Positions 53,607-63,242 are shown, counted from the first letter of the stretch. The stretch: 64,000 nt of DNA from Novosphingobium sp. PP1Y (GCF_000253255.1 NC_015580.1:2617001-2681000); one strand, 5' to 3'. Translations and numbers: made by a program. Notes: generated by a model not told the origin, from the sequence alone.

Positions 53607-54821
53607 ATGGGGGCCGATTTTCTGCGCAAGATGGACTGGTTGGGCCGTGACAGGGCAGTGGCCTACTTGCGGATCATCGCATTTCTGAATGTTGCATCGC
53701 TGGTGCTTCTCGTCGCCACATCGCAGGGCGGCGTGGATGCCAACGGCTTCCTGCTGGGCAGCGACTTCGTCAGTTTCTGGACCGTCGGCCACATGCTGCA
53801 GGACCATGGCAACGTGTATGACGGTGCAGCGCATATCGCCGCTCAGCGAAAGTTCTTTGCCTCGTCCGGAGGCTACACGGCCTTTTTCTATCCACCCACA
53901 TTTCTGCCGTTCTGCTGGCCCCTCGGATTTCTTTCCTACTTTCCGGCCCTGGTCAGCTGGCTGCTGGCAACGAGCGGGATATACGTCATCGCAGTGCGTC
54001 GCTGGCAGACCGCGTTGCGGTTCGACTTTCCGCTCTGGCTGCTGGTCCTTGCCTTCCCGGCCGTGCCCATCGTCATCACCCACGGGCAGACTTCCTTCAT
54101 GGTTGCGGCGCTTATGGGACTGGGGGCGCTGCTGGTGCCCGGCAGGCCCGTGCTTGCCGGAATTTTTTTCGGGCTGGCTACGATCAAGCCGCAGTTCGGC
54201 ATCCTCGTCCCACTGGTCCTGCTGCTGACCCGCGAGTGGAAGGTGATCGCTTCGGCCGCCGTCACCGCTATCGCTTTGGCCCTGCTATCCGCGCTGGCCT
54301 TCGGGGCAGACACCTTCGCGGGCTGGTATGCGGCAAGCGGGCGGGCGCAGGTAGCCATGGTCGATGGCGCGGTAGGCTTCGGCAAGATGATGAGCGTGTT
54401 TGCAGGGGCGCGACTGATCGGGCTCACGCCCGGCCTGGCTTATGGAGCGCAGGCGGCGGTTGGCCTTGCGACGATCATCCTTCTGATCCGGGCCTTCCGG
54501 GCAAGACCTTATTCGCCGGCACTGGGCGCGCTCATGCTCGCAGCTGCGCCGCTGGTGACGCCTTTCGTCCTCGATTACGACATGGTGCTGCTCGCCTTTC
54601 CACTGCTCTGGCTGACCAGCCGCGGGATTGCAGATGGCTTCCGCGATTGGGAGAAGCTGGCCCTCGCACTTGCCTTCATCGCGCCGGTCTTCGCGCGGCC
54701 AATTGGCCTTCATCTCGGCATACCGATCATGCCGCCGATCCTGGGAATCCTGCTCTGGGTTCTGCTTCACCGCTATTCCGCCGAAGATCGCCCCCGCGCG
54801 CCGATTGCCGTGCAACCCTAG
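53607..54821 (+). CDS. GT87/DUF2029 polytopic glycosyltransferase
   Basis: 404 residues, about 9-11 membrane helices. GT87 hallmarks are the acidic SDFVSFWTVG motif at the end of the first extracytoplasmic loop and YPPTFLPFCWPLGF. The family uses polyprenyl-phosphate sugars, for example mannosyl transfer in actinobacteria; in this organism the acceptor is unknown. Not clearly linked to its neighbours. Confidence 0.82.
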   Translation: MGADFLRKMDWLGRDRAVAYLRIIAFLNVASLVLLVATSQGGVDANGFLLGSDFVSFWTVGHMLQDHGNVYDGAAHIAAQRKFFASSGGYTAFFYPPTFLPFCWPLGFLSYFPALVSWLLATSGIYVIAVRRWQTALRFDFPLWLLVLAFPAVPIVITHGQTSFMVAALMGLGALLVPGRPVLAGIFFGLATIKPQFGILVPLVLLLTREWKVIASAAVTAIALALLSALAFGADTFAGWYAASGRAQVAMVDGAVGFGKMMSVFAGARLIGLTPGLAYGAQAAVGLATIILLIRAFRARPYSPALGALMLAAAPLVTPFVLDYDMVLLAFPLLWLTSRGIADGFRDWEKLALALAFIAPVFARPIGLHLGIPIMPPILGILLWVLLHRYSAEDRPRAPIAVQP

Positions 54822-54858
54822 CCCGCCCGGTGTTTTGGACTATGCAGGAACCTGTGAA

Positions 54859-55599
54859 ATGAACCGAGAGGAGCCGCAATTGGCCGACCGCAAGCAACGT
54901 CAGAACCGCAACATCGCCTTGCTCATCGATGCCGACAACGCATCGCCGGCAACGCTCGATGCCGCGCTGACGATCCTCGGCGATCTCGGGACCGTCAATG
55001 TCCGTCGGGTCTATGGGAACTGGAGCAAGACAGCGCTCAAGGGCTGGTCGCAGCTGGTGCATCGCCATGCACTTGAACCGCAGCAGCAGTTCGACCTGAC
55101 CAAGGGCAAGAACGCCACCGACATGAAGATGACCATCGATGCGATGGACCTGCTTTACGGCGGTCATGTCGATGGATTCGGCATCATGTCGAGCGACAGC
55201 GACTTCATGCCGCTCGCCATCCGGATCCGGCAGAACGGTACCCCTGTCTACGGCTTCGGTTCCACTCGCACGCCCGAGGCTTTCCGCGAGGCCTGCACCC
55301 GCTTCATCGACCTGGACGCCATGGTCGAGGATGACGAACGCGCAGAACAGGGCGAAGAGACTGCCAAGCCCGAAGTCGACAAGGAACTGGTCAAGCTTCT
55401 GGGCGATGCCTGGAAAGCCAGCAAGCGCGACGACGACGGATTTGCCAGCCTCTCCGAAGTCGGTCAGCGCGTCGCCAACCGGTCATCCTTCGATGCCCGC
55501 AGCTACGGCTTTTCCCGCCTCTCCGAACTGGTGCAATCCCTGCCCAATTTCGCGACCGAAAAGCGCGATAGCGGGCTGTTCGTCAAACGCGTGCGGTAA
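54859..55599 (+). CDS. NYN-domain nuclease-like protein with a C-terminal OST-HTH/LOTUS-like domain
   Basis: 246 residues. The NYN (PIN-like) domain has its conserved acidic residues: LLIDADNAS, TDMKMTIDAMDLL, and SSDSDFMPLA. After an acidic linker, residues about 170-246 look like an OST-HTH (LOTUS) RNA-binding winged helix (LGDAWKAS...FASLSEVGQRV...GFSRLSELVQSLPNF). Such proteins are presumed RNA-processing enzymes or regulators. The ATG at 54859 starts the conserved part; the longer frame upstream overlaps the GT87 gene. Confidence 0.9.
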   Translation: MNREEPQLADRKQRQNRNIALLIDADNASPATLDAALTILGDLGTVNVRRVYGNWSKTALKGWSQLVHRHALEPQQQFDLTKGKNATDMKMTIDAMDLLYGGHVDGFGIMSSDSDFMPLAIRIRQNGTPVYGFGSTRTPEAFREACTRFIDLDAMVEDDERAEQGEETAKPEVDKELVKLLGDAWKASKRDDDGFASLSEVGQRVANRSSFDARSYGFSRLSELVQSLPNFATEKRDSGLFVKRVR

Positions 55600-55618
55600 G
55601 GCTGCGCCAGACTGACGA

Positions 55619-57625
55619 TCAGGCGTCGATCAGGTCGCGGTCGATTTCGCCGGCGCGGTTCTGGATGAACTGGAAACGGTGCTCGGGGTTGCGGCCCATC
55701 AGGCGATCGACGAGGTCCTTAACCGCGGCCCGGTCTTCGTACTCGGGCGGCAAGGTGATGCGGATGAGCGAGCGGGAATCCGGGCTCATCGTCGTCTCGC
55801 GCAGCTGCTGCGGGTTCATTTCACCGAGACCCTTGAAGCGGCCGACTTCCACTTTCTTGCCCTTGAACTTCGTCGCTTCGAGTTCGGCGCGGTGGGCATC
55901 GTCACGGGCATAGGCCGAGGTCGAGCCCGCGGTCAGGCGATAGAGCGGCGGCTGGGCAAGGTAGAGGTGGCCGCGCTTCACGATGTCCGGCATTTCCTGG
56001 AAGAAGAACGTCATCAGCAGCGTCGCGATATGCGCGCCGTCGACGTCGGCGTCGGTCATGATGATGATGCGGTCGTAACGCAGGTTGTCCGCATTGCAGT
56101 CCTTGCGCGACCCGCAGCCGAGCGCAAGGTTGAGGTCGGCGATTTCCTGGTTGCCGCGGATCTTGTCCGAGGTGGCGCTGGCGACGTTGAGGATCTTGCC
56201 GCGGATCGGCAGGATCGCCTGCGTCTTGCGGTCACGTGCCTGCTTGGCCGAACCGCCTGCGGAATCGCCCTCGACGATGAACAGCTCGGTCTCGCCGTTG
56301 CCTTCGCCCGAACAGTCGGTGAGCTTGCCGGGCAGGCGCAGCTTCTTGGCATTGGTTGCTGTCTTGCGCTTGACGTCGCGTTCGGCCTTGCGGCGCAGGC
56401 GATCGTCCATGCGCTCCATGACCGCACCGAGCAGGGCCTTGCCGCGATCGAGGTTGTCCGAAAGAAAGTGGTCGAAATGGTCGCGGATCGCGTTCTCGAC
56501 GAGGCGGGCGGCTTCCGGACTGGTGAGCCGGTCCTTCGTCTGGCTCTGGAACTGGGGATCGCGGATGAAGACCGAGAGCATCGTTTCCGAACCGACGACG
56601 ATGTCGTCAGGGGTGATGTCCTTGGCCTTCTTCTGCCCGACGAGATCGCCGAAGGCGCGGATGCCCTTGGTCAGCGCAGCGCGCAGGCCCTGCTCGTGCG
56701 TGCCGCCATCGGGCGTCGGGATGGTATTGCAGTACCAGGAATAGGCGCCGTCCGAGTAGAGCGGCCAGGCGATTGCCCATTCGACGCGGCCCAGTTCGAG
56801 GCCCTGATCGTTTTCCGGGAATTCCTGCGAACCGGAGAAGAACTGCGCAGTCACGCATTCGCGGCTGCCGATCTGCTCGGCAAGATGGTCGGCAAGGCCG
56901 CCCGGAAACTGGAACGTCGCTTCGGCCGGAACGTCGTCGCTGGCGAGCGAGGGCGAGCACTTCCAGCGGATCTCGACTCCGGCGAAGAGGTAGGCCTTGG
57001 AACGAACCAGCTTGAACAGGCGGTTCGGCTTGAACTTCTGGTCGCCGAAGATCTCGGTATCGGGGGTGAAGGTGACGGACGTACCGCGGCGGTTGGGCGC
57101 GGCGCCGACCTTCTGCAGCGGGCCGAGCGTTGCACCTCGCGAGAACTCCTGCGCGAAGAGTTCCTTGTTGCGGGCCACTTCGACGCGTGTCTTCACCGAA
57201 AGGGCATTGACCACCGAGATGCCGACACCGTGGAGGCCGCCGGAAGTGGCATAGGCCTTGCCGGAGAACTTGCCGCCCGAGTGCAGGGTCGAAAGAATGA
57301 CCTCGAGCGCCGACTTGCCCGGATACTTGGGGTGTTCGTCGACCGGGATGCCGCGTCCGTTGTCGGTGATCGTCAGGCGACCGGCCGTTCCCGGTTCTTC
57401 CTCCAGCAGGACTTCGATGCGGTTGGCGTGGCCGGCGACGGCTTCGTCCATCGCGTTGTCGAGGACTTCGGCCGCGAGGTGATGAAGCGCGCGTTCATCG
57501 GTGCCGCCGATGTACATGCCGGGGCGTCGCCGGACGGGTTCGAGACCCTCCAGAACTTCGATCGCGGAACCGTCGTAGGATTCTCCGCCCGCAGACGGCA
57601 GCTTGTCGAAGAGGTCATCGGCCAT
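55619..57625 (-). CDS. parE: DNA topoisomerase IV subunit B
   Basis: 668 residues. ATPase part: GLEPVRRRPGMYIGG, AAEVLDNAMDEAVAG, DNGRGIPVDEHPK, YATSGGLHGVGISVVNAL. TOPRIM part: ELFIVEGDSAGGSAK and MTDADVDGAHIATLLMTFF. C-terminal RFKGLGEMNPQQLRETTM. With ParC (not in the window) it decatenates daughter chromosomes. ParE rather than GyrB by length and by the short middle region. Convergent with the NYN gene. Confidence 0.96.
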   Translation of the reverse strand: MADDLFDKLPSAGGESYDGSAIEVLEGLEPVRRRPGMYIGGTDERALHHLAAEVLDNAMDEAVAGHANRIEVLLEEEPGTAGRLTITDNGRGIPVDEHPKYPGKSALEVILSTLHSGGKFSGKAYATSGGLHGVGISVVNALSVKTRVEVARNKELFAQEFSRGATLGPLQKVGAAPNRRGTSVTFTPDTEIFGDQKFKPNRLFKLVRSKAYLFAGVEIRWKCSPSLASDDVPAEATFQFPGGLADHLAEQIGSRECVTAQFFSGSQEFPENDQGLELGRVEWAIAWPLYSDGAYSWYCNTIPTPDGGTHEQGLRAALTKGIRAFGDLVGQKKAKDITPDDIVVGSETMLSVFIRDPQFQSQTKDRLTSPEAARLVENAIRDHFDHFLSDNLDRGKALLGAVMERMDDRLRRKAERDVKRKTATNAKKLRLPGKLTDCSGEGNGETELFIVEGDSAGGSAKQARDRKTQAILPIRGKILNVASATSDKIRGNQEIADLNLALGCGSRKDCNADNLRYDRIIIMTDADVDGAHIATLLMTFFFQEMPDIVKRGHLYLAQPPLYRLTAGSTSAYARDDAHRAELEATKFKGKKVEVGRFKGLGEMNPQQLRETTMSPDSRSLIRITLPPEYEDRAAVKDLVDRLMGRNPEHRFQFIQNRAGEIDRDLIDA

Positions 57626-57682
57626 GCGTGATCCTATACGGGACAGTGAAATCCCCGATCAAGCATGGCCGTGTTCTTATCC

Positions 57683-58840
57683 TCAGTCGCCGAAATGCGT
57701 GGGCGCGGGGCTGACGACCTTGACGCCGGCCTTTTCGATCTCGCGCACTTCGAGCGCGCGTTCGATGGTGCCGCCGCGAGTGAAGCGGAATGGACCGTCG
57801 AGACCGAGGAAGCCGCCGCTCTCCAGCATCTGCGAAGTCGGGAACGGCTTGCCCACCTTCCAGTCGCGCGCGACGCGAAGGGTAAGCAGGACCGCGTCGT
57901 AGCCAAGGGTGGCGATGCGCGCGGGCTGGCTGCCGAAGCGGGTGCGGTAGCTCTTGGAGAACTGGCCGAAGCGCTGGTCGGACACGGTGGCGAACCACGC
58001 GCCGGCAAGGGCGGGCGTGGTCGAGACGGCGCGTTCGCCGCTCCACAGTTCCGTGCCGAGGATCCGGACCTGGGGTTTGGTTCCTCCGGTCCGGAACTGC
58101 GTCGCCGCGCGGGCCGACATGTTGCCGCCATCGGCGATCAAAAGCGCACCATAGCCGTCCTTGGCATGGATGCGCTGGGCGGCGGAGGAGATCGACGCAG
58201 CGGTCCGGTCATAGGGCTCCATGGCGATCACTGCGCCGCCTGTATCGCGCACGGCGGCAAGGAGGGCGGTGCTGGCGCGGTCGCCATATTCGCCCCGCGG
58301 GATCAGGGCGGCAAAGCTGGTGATGCCGCGCGAATTGGCATAGCGCACCGTGCGCGCGACCGACTGGCCCGGCAGGTTGCCCATGATGAAAATATCCTTG
58401 GATGCGGCTTCCTCGTCATTGGAGAACGAGATCAGCGGCACCTTGGCCGGCCGCGCGAAGTTGGCGACGGCCGGGATGTTGTCAGACAGCAGCGGCCCGA
58501 GAATCAGCCGGTTGCCATCGGCGACGGCGCGCTTGGCGGCTTCGCCCGGATTGCTGGCCGTGTCGTAAGTCGTTACGCGCAGGTTTCCGGCATTGGTGTC
58601 GAGCAGCGCCATGTTGGCCGCATTCGCGATCGACTGGCCGACAGCGCCGTTGGGGCCTGAAATCGGGACAAGCAGGGCGATCCGATGACGGTCGTTGTCC
58701 TCCTGGATCACGCTTTCGCTGGGCGATGCGGTGGGCGTGGGCGTGGGCGCTGTCGTCTTGGGAACGATGCTGCAGGCGCTCAGTCCCGCCATCGCTACCG
58801 CGGCGAGAAGATTGCGCCTGTTCAGGCGTTTGTCGAACAT
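57683..58840 (-). CDS. LpoA-like periplasmic-binding lipoprotein (penicillin-binding protein activator family)
   Basis: 385 residues from the ATG at 58840, which has GGAG 9 bases upstream. The lipobox is SAC at about residues 20-22 after a signal peptide (RRNLLAAVAMAGLSAC). A Thr/Pro/Ser linker precedes a type I periplasmic-binding fold: RIALLVPISGPNGAVGQSIANAANMAL, LILGPLLSDNIPAVA, and GYDAVLLTLRVA. LpoA in E. coli activates PBP1A from the outer membrane; in alphaproteobacteria the role is presumed. Divergent from rsmI. Confidence 0.83.
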   Translation of the reverse strand: MFDKRLNRRNLLAAVAMAGLSACSIVPKTTAPTPTPTASPSESVIQEDNDRHRIALLVPISGPNGAVGQSIANAANMALLDTNAGNLRVTTYDTASNPGEAAKRAVADGNRLILGPLLSDNIPAVANFARPAKVPLISFSNDEEAASKDIFIMGNLPGQSVARTVRYANSRGITSFAALIPRGEYGDRASTALLAAVRDTGGAVIAMEPYDRTAASISSAAQRIHAKDGYGALLIADGGNMSARAATQFRTGGTKPQVRILGTELWSGERAVSTTPALAGAWFATVSDQRFGQFSKSYRTRFGSQPARIATLGYDAVLLTLRVARDWKVGKPFPTSQMLESGGFLGLDGPFRFTRGGTIERALEVREIEKAGVKVVSPAPTHFGD

Positions 58841-58868
58841 TGCTTGCCGCTCCCGTAGTCCTTGGGCC

Positions 58869-59708
58869 ATGAGTCTCGCGATGGAACACAGTCTTTCGCC
58901 GGGCCTCTATATAGTGGCAACCCCCATTGGCAACCTGAGCGACATAACGCTCCGTGCAATCGAGGTATTGCGGGGAGTCGGTGCCGTCGCCTGCGAGGAT
59001 ACCCGGGTAACGGGTAAATTGCTGCATCACCTTGGAATAAAGAAGCGGATGATCCGCTATGACGACCACGCCGGGGAGGGGGATCGCGAGCGGCTCCTGG
59101 CCCTGATGGAGGCAGAGCCGGTCGCGCTTGTCAGCGATGCCGGAACGCCGCTGATATCCGACCCGGGCTATCGTCTCGTGCGCACGGCCCGTGAGCGGGG
59201 GATTGCCGTTACCAGCCTGCCCGGGCCCAATGCGGCGATTGTCGGCATGACCCTGTCGGGCCTCGCCAACGATCGCTTCCTTTTCGCCGGGTTCCTGCCG
59301 AACAAGGCCAGGGCGCGCGAAAGCGTGCTGCAGGAACTGTCGGGCGTTCCCGCCACCCTGATCTTCTACGAGACCGCGCCGCGGCTCGAAGCCTCTCTCC
59401 AGGCCATCGCCGCCACCCTGCCGGGCCGCGAAGTCGCCGTGGCGCGCGAGCTGACCAAGAAGTTCGAGGAATGCAGGACCGGCACGCCCGAGGACATCAT
59501 TGCCCATTACGCCGCGCATCCGCCCAAGGGAGAGATCGTCCTCATGATCGCGCCGCCATCGGACGATCCCGTCGGCGAAGTCGATGTCGATGCGATGCTG
59601 CTGGCGGAGCTTGCCGATTCCAAGGCATCGCAGGCCGCGGCCAAGGTTGCCAAGGCGACCGGTATGGATCGCAAGGAGCTCTATGCGCGGGCGCTCGAAC
59701 TCAAGTGA
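58869..59708 (+). CDS. rsmI: 16S rRNA (cytidine-1402) 2'-O-methyltransferase
   Basis: 279 residues. The tetrapyrrole-methylase-type fold is recognised by GLYIVATPIGNLSDITLRA, EDTRVTGKLLHHLGIKK, SDAGTPLISDPGYRLV, GPNAAIVGMTLSG, and ARELTKKFEE. It methylates ribose of C1402 in 16S rRNA. Placed next to yraN as in many genomes. The ATG at 58869 (MSLAMEHS) was preferred to the longer upstream frame. It is divergent from the LpoA-like gene with 28 bases between starts. Confidence 0.96.
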   Translation: MSLAMEHSLSPGLYIVATPIGNLSDITLRAIEVLRGVGAVACEDTRVTGKLLHHLGIKKRMIRYDDHAGEGDRERLLALMEAEPVALVSDAGTPLISDPGYRLVRTARERGIAVTSLPGPNAAIVGMTLSGLANDRFLFAGFLPNKARARESVLQELSGVPATLIFYETAPRLEASLQAIAATLPGREVAVARELTKKFEECRTGTPEDIIAHYAAHPPKGEIVLMIAPPSDDPVGEVDVDAMLLAELADSKASQAAAKVAKATGMDRKELYARALELK

Positions 59709-59718
59709 CGGTTCCGCG

Positions 59719-60078
59719 ATGAACCGCAGGGCCCGGGCCGAACGGCGCGGTCGGCGCGGCGAGACACTGGCTGCCTGGTACCTGCGGCTATCGGGCTGGC
59801 GGGTGCTCGCGAGCCGCGCGCGCACGCCGCGCGGTGAAGTCGATCTGGTGGCGCGTCGGGGAAGGGTCCTGTGCTTCGTCGAGGTAAAGTGGCGCGCCCG
59901 GGCGCAGGATCTGGACAGCGCCATCGACGCGCACCGCCTGCGCCGCGTGGCCGCAAGCGCGCAAGCATAGGTCCCGCGCTTTGCCAGAGACGGCGACGAT
60001 ATCCGCATCGACGTTCTGCTCATGGCACCGCGTACATGGCCTCGCCGGATCGTCAATGCCTGGCAACCCGGGCGGTAG
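59719..60078 (+). pseudogene. yraN: yraN (UPF0102 endonuclease-like) interrupted by an in-frame amber codon
   Basis: The frame runs 120 codons from ATG 59719 to TAG 60076-60078, but codon 84 (59968-59970) is also TAG. Upstream of it: GRRGETLAAWYLRLSGWRVL and the nuclease-like core GEVDLVARRGRVLCFVEVKWR. Downstream, in the same frame, are residues typical of the YraN C-terminus (FARDGDDIRIDVLLMAPR). So either a recent nonsense mutation, a sequencing error or programmed read-through. The truncated product of 83 residues keeps the D-E-K core. It follows rsmI by 10 bases, the usual rsmI-yraN order. Confidence 0.85.
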
Positions 60079-60171
60079 TTCTGATTTGCGGCGTGGAACC
60101 GGAAACAGGTCGCACGCGGGCGAATTTGGGATTAAGCGGACCACGGCAGCAACCCAAGGACCCGATTTTCC

Positions 60172-61158
60172 ATGACGTTACGCATCGCCGTTCAGATGGA
60201 CCCGATCGAAAGCATCAACATTGCAGGCGACTCTTCCTTCGCCCTGATGCTCTCTGCGCAGGACCGCGGCCACACGCTCTATCATTACGATGTGCGCACC
60301 CTGGCTTACGACGCATCCGAAGGTGCCGCCGGAAGGTTGACCTGTTGGGGCGCGCCGGTGACGGTACAGCGCGTCGAAGGTGCGCATTATACGCTCGGTG
60401 AATACCGCCTGATCGATCTCGTCGCGGACATCGATGTCGTGCTGATGCGGCAGGATCCCCCGTTCGACCTCGGCTATATCACGGCGACGCACTTGCTAGA
60501 GCGGCTTGAAGGCCGAACGCTCGTCGTCAACGATCCCGCTTCGGTCCGCAATGCGCCGGAGAAGGTCTTCGTTCTGGACTACGCGCGCTTCATGCCGCCG
60601 ACTTTCATTGCCCGCCGCATCGAGGACGTACGCCTGTTCCAGCAGCGGCAGGTCGCCGCCGGTCTTGGCGGCGACCTCGTGGTCAAGCCGCTGCACGGCA
60701 ATGGCGGCAAGGCGGTGTTCCGGGTCCCGGCCGACGGGAGCAACCTGGGCGCCCTGGTCGAGATGTTCCAGAGTGCCTGGGTCGAGCCGTTCATGGTGCA
60801 GCCGTTCCTTCCCGATGTTTCCGAAGGCGACAAGCGCATCGTCCTTGTCGACGGCGAGTTTGCCGGCGCGATCAACCGCAAGCCCGGCGAAGGGGAATTC
60901 CGCTCGAACCTCGCGGTGGGCGGCTCGGCCGAAGCGACCACCCTGAGCCCGACCGAAGAGGAAATCTGCGCGGCGCTTGCACCGGAACTCAAGGCGCGCG
61001 GCCTCGTTTTCGTCGGCATCGATGTCATCGGCGGCAAGTGGCTGACCGAGATCAACGTGACCTCGCCGACCGGGATCGTCGCAATCGACCGATTTAACGG
61101 TACCGACACCTCGGCGTTGATCTGGGAGGCGATCGAGCGCCGTCACGCGGCGATGTAA
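60172..61158 (+). CDS. gshB: Glutathione synthetase
   Basis: 328 residues. The second step of glutathione synthesis, joining gamma-glutamylcysteine and glycine. Features: N-terminal VQMDPIESINIAGDSSFALM, the MRQDPPFDLGYITATHLLE motif, ATP-grasp segments LVVKPLHGNGGKAV and SEGDKRIVLVDGEFAGAINRKP, and FVGIDVIGGKWLTEINVTSPTG near the end. 93 bases after the yraN frame; gshB next to yraN is a common alphaproteobacterial arrangement. Confidence 0.97.
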   Translation: MTLRIAVQMDPIESINIAGDSSFALMLSAQDRGHTLYHYDVRTLAYDASEGAAGRLTCWGAPVTVQRVEGAHYTLGEYRLIDLVADIDVVLMRQDPPFDLGYITATHLLERLEGRTLVVNDPASVRNAPEKVFVLDYARFMPPTFIARRIEDVRLFQQRQVAAGLGGDLVVKPLHGNGGKAVFRVPADGSNLGALVEMFQSAWVEPFMVQPFLPDVSEGDKRIVLVDGEFAGAINRKPGEGEFRSNLAVGGSAEATTLSPTEEEICAALAPELKARGLVFVGIDVIGGKWLTEINVTSPTGIVAIDRFNGTDTSALIWEAIERRHAAM

Positions 61159-61182
61159 GCTCCAGCGGGAAGCCCGCCCGGA

Positions 61183-62094
61183 CTACTCCCGTTCGCGCGG
61201 ATGGGCGTTGCGATAGACGTCTAGCAGGGTCGCTGCATCGACCCGGGTGTAGATCTGCGTCGAGCCGAGGCTGGCGTGACCCAGGAGTTCCTGCAGCGAA
61301 CGCAGGTCCGCCCCGGCCCCGAGCAGGTGCGTCGCGAAGCTGTGGCGCAAGGCGTGCGGCGTCGCGCTCGGCGGCAATCCCAGGCTGACGCGGGCGCGGG
61401 CGACGGCCTTCTGCACCATGCCTTGCGACAGGGGACCTCCCTTCGCCCCCCTGAACAGGGGATCCTTCCGATGGTTCTCGAGCGCGACGGGCCACGGGCA
61501 CTTGGCGACATAGTCGTCCACCGCATCTCGAATGATCGGGAGCAGGGGCACGACCCGCTGCTTTGCGCCCTTGCCGGTGACGACCAGCGTATCCCTTAGC
61601 GGAAGGACCGAAGCCGTCAGGGACAGGGCCTCGGCAATGCGCATCCCGGCTCCGTAGAGCAGGAGCAGGACCGCCCGGTCGCGCGCGCCGATCCATTCCT
61701 CCCGCGCGTCTTCATCGACGGCCACGGCGAGATTGACCGCTTCGTCCGGCGTTACCGGACGCGGAATGCCCTTCTTGATGCGTGGTCCGCGCAGGCGCGG
61801 CGGCATCGCGTCGGTCATGCCGGCTTTTTCGCGGGCAAAGATCAGGAAGGCCTTGAGCGCCGAAAGCTCGCGCGCGGCTGAAACATTGCCGATCCCCTGC
61901 TGTCGCCGCGCCGCCAGTTGGCGGCGCAAGGCCGCGGCATCGAGGCTGGCCAGTTGCGGCCAGTCGGTTTCGCCAAGCGTGTCGAGCAGGCGCGAAGCCG
62001 TGGCGACATAGGCGCGGACGGTGTGCGGACTCCGCCTGCGTCCCTGTGCAAGATGGGTGCCCCAGGCTTCGAGAAGGTCCGCCTTGGCCGTCAC
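61183..62094 (-). CDS. xerC: Tyrosine recombinase XerC
   Basis: 303 residues from a GTG start that overlaps the hemW stop by 4 bases (GTGA). It resolves chromosome dimers at dif with XerD. N-terminal SAM-like DNA-binding domain (RRRSPHTVRAYVATASRLL), then the catalytic residues: Arg in GAGMRIAEALSL, Lys in VTGKGAKQR, HALRHSFATHLL (H-x-x-R), His in LLGHASLGSTQ, and Tyr in IYTRV. The dif site is not seen in this window. Confidence 0.93.
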   Translation of the reverse strand: MTAKADLLEAWGTHLAQGRRRSPHTVRAYVATASRLLDTLGETDWPQLASLDAAALRRQLAARRQQGIGNVSAARELSALKAFLIFAREKAGMTDAMPPRLRGPRIKKGIPRPVTPDEAVNLAVAVDEDAREEWIGARDRAVLLLLYGAGMRIAEALSLTASVLPLRDTLVVTGKGAKQRVVPLLPIIRDAVDDYVAKCPWPVALENHRKDPLFRGAKGGPLSQGMVQKAVARARVSLGLPPSATPHALRHSFATHLLGAGADLRSLQELLGHASLGSTQIYTRVDAATLLDVYRNAHPRERE

Positions 62095-63242
62095 GGTTCG
62101 ACGAGTTCTTCGGGCACCAGTTCGCCGAGCAAGGCATCGAGCAATGGCATACCGTTTTCGGCGACACCAAGCCGCGAGTCCTGCCGCCAGACGAGGCCCT
62201 GACCATCGTAGAAGGCAGCCTTGTCTGCATTGCAAAGCGCTTCCTGGGGCAGGGCAAAGCGTGACGCCATGACGTCAAGATCCACACCTTCGCGCAGGCG
62301 CAGGCCCATCAGCATGGCTTCGGAAGCCTGTTCCCTTTGCCCGAGCGGACGTTCTTCGCTGGTGCCGTGGCCCTGTTCGGCGATCGCTGCGAGCCAGTTC
62401 TCCGGCTTGCGATGCCGCACCGTTGCCATGCCGCCGCGCCGCCCGTGGGCGCCGGGACCGATCCCGCAATAGTCGCCGTAGCGCCAGTAGGTGAGGTTGT
62501 GACGGCTCTCTTCGCCGGGGCGGGCGTGGTTGCTGATCTCGTAGGCGGGAAGTCCGGCGCCGGCGGTCAACTCGCGGGTCAGCGCGAACATGTCGGCGCA
62601 GGCATCCTCGTCGAGCGGTTCGAACGCGTGCTGGCGCACCATCGTGGCAAAGCGCGTGCCGGGCTCGATGGTGAGCTGGTAGAGCGAGAGGTGGCCGGTG
62701 CCGAAGGACAGGGCGCGCGCCAGTTCCGCCTGCCATTGCTCGACACTCTGGCCCGGCCGGGCATAGATGAGGTCGAACGACACCCTTTCGAATTGTCGTT
62801 GCGCAACGTCGAGGGCGTCCAGCCCTTCGCGTGCATCGTGGAGTCGGCCGAGGAAGCGCAGTGTCTCATCGTCGAGCGCCTGCAGCCCGAGCGACACCCG
62901 GTTTACCCCGGCCGAGGCCAGTGCCGCGTAGTTGGCCGCTTCCACCGAGGACGGATTGCCCTCCAGCGTGATCTCGATGCCCGGTGCAAAGCCCCAGAGC
63001 CGCTCGGCTTCCTCAAGCAGCCTTGCGACCAGTGCTGGCGGCATGAGCGAAGGCGTGCCGCCGCCGAAAAAGATCGATTCGAGCCTTTCTCCGCCCGCCA
63101 GCGCGTGTTCGTGGCGCATGTCGGCAAGCAGCGTGTCCTGCCAGTGCTGGTGGTCGACGCGTTCGCGGACATGGCTGTTGAAGTCGCAATAAGGGCATTT
63201 TGCGAGGCAGAACGGCCAGTGGATGTAGAGCGCGCGGGCCAT
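62091..63242 (-). CDS. hemW: HemW (radical-SAM heme chaperone, oxygen-independent coproporphyrinogen oxidase-like)
   Basis: 383 residues. The radical-SAM cluster is CLAKCPYC (CxxxCxxC), with SAM-binding GGGTPSLM, GNPSS and GVNRVSLGLQALDD. HemW-type proteins insert heme into respiratory enzymes rather than act as HemN; the HemN-type N-terminal extension is absent here. It is placed between rdgB (9 bases upstream) and xerC (overlapping by 4), so the three form one leftward operon. Confidence 0.94.
   Translation of the reverse strand: MARALYIHWPFCLAKCPYCDFNSHVRERVDHQHWQDTLLADMRHEHALAGGERLESIFFGGGTPSLMPPALVARLLEEAERLWGFAPGIEITLEGNPSSVEAANYAALASAGVNRVSLGLQALDDETLRFLGRLHDAREGLDALDVAQRQFERVSFDLIYARPGQSVEQWQAELARALSFGTGHLSLYQLTIEPGTRFATMVRQHAFEPLDEDACADMFALTRELTAGAGLPAYEISNHARPGEESRHNLTYWRYGDYCGIGPGAHGRRGGMATVRHRKPENWLAAIAEQGHGTSEERPLGQREQASEAMLMGLRLREGVDLDVMASRFALPQEALCNADKAAFYDGQGLVWRQDSRLGVAENGMPLLDALLGELVPEELVEP

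Noticed and set aside
62091..63242. Reading hemW as true coproporphyrinogen oxidase HemN
   Set aside because: The chain starts directly at the radical-SAM motif and lacks the HemN N-terminal extension, and the rdgB-hemW neighbourhood is typical of HemW.
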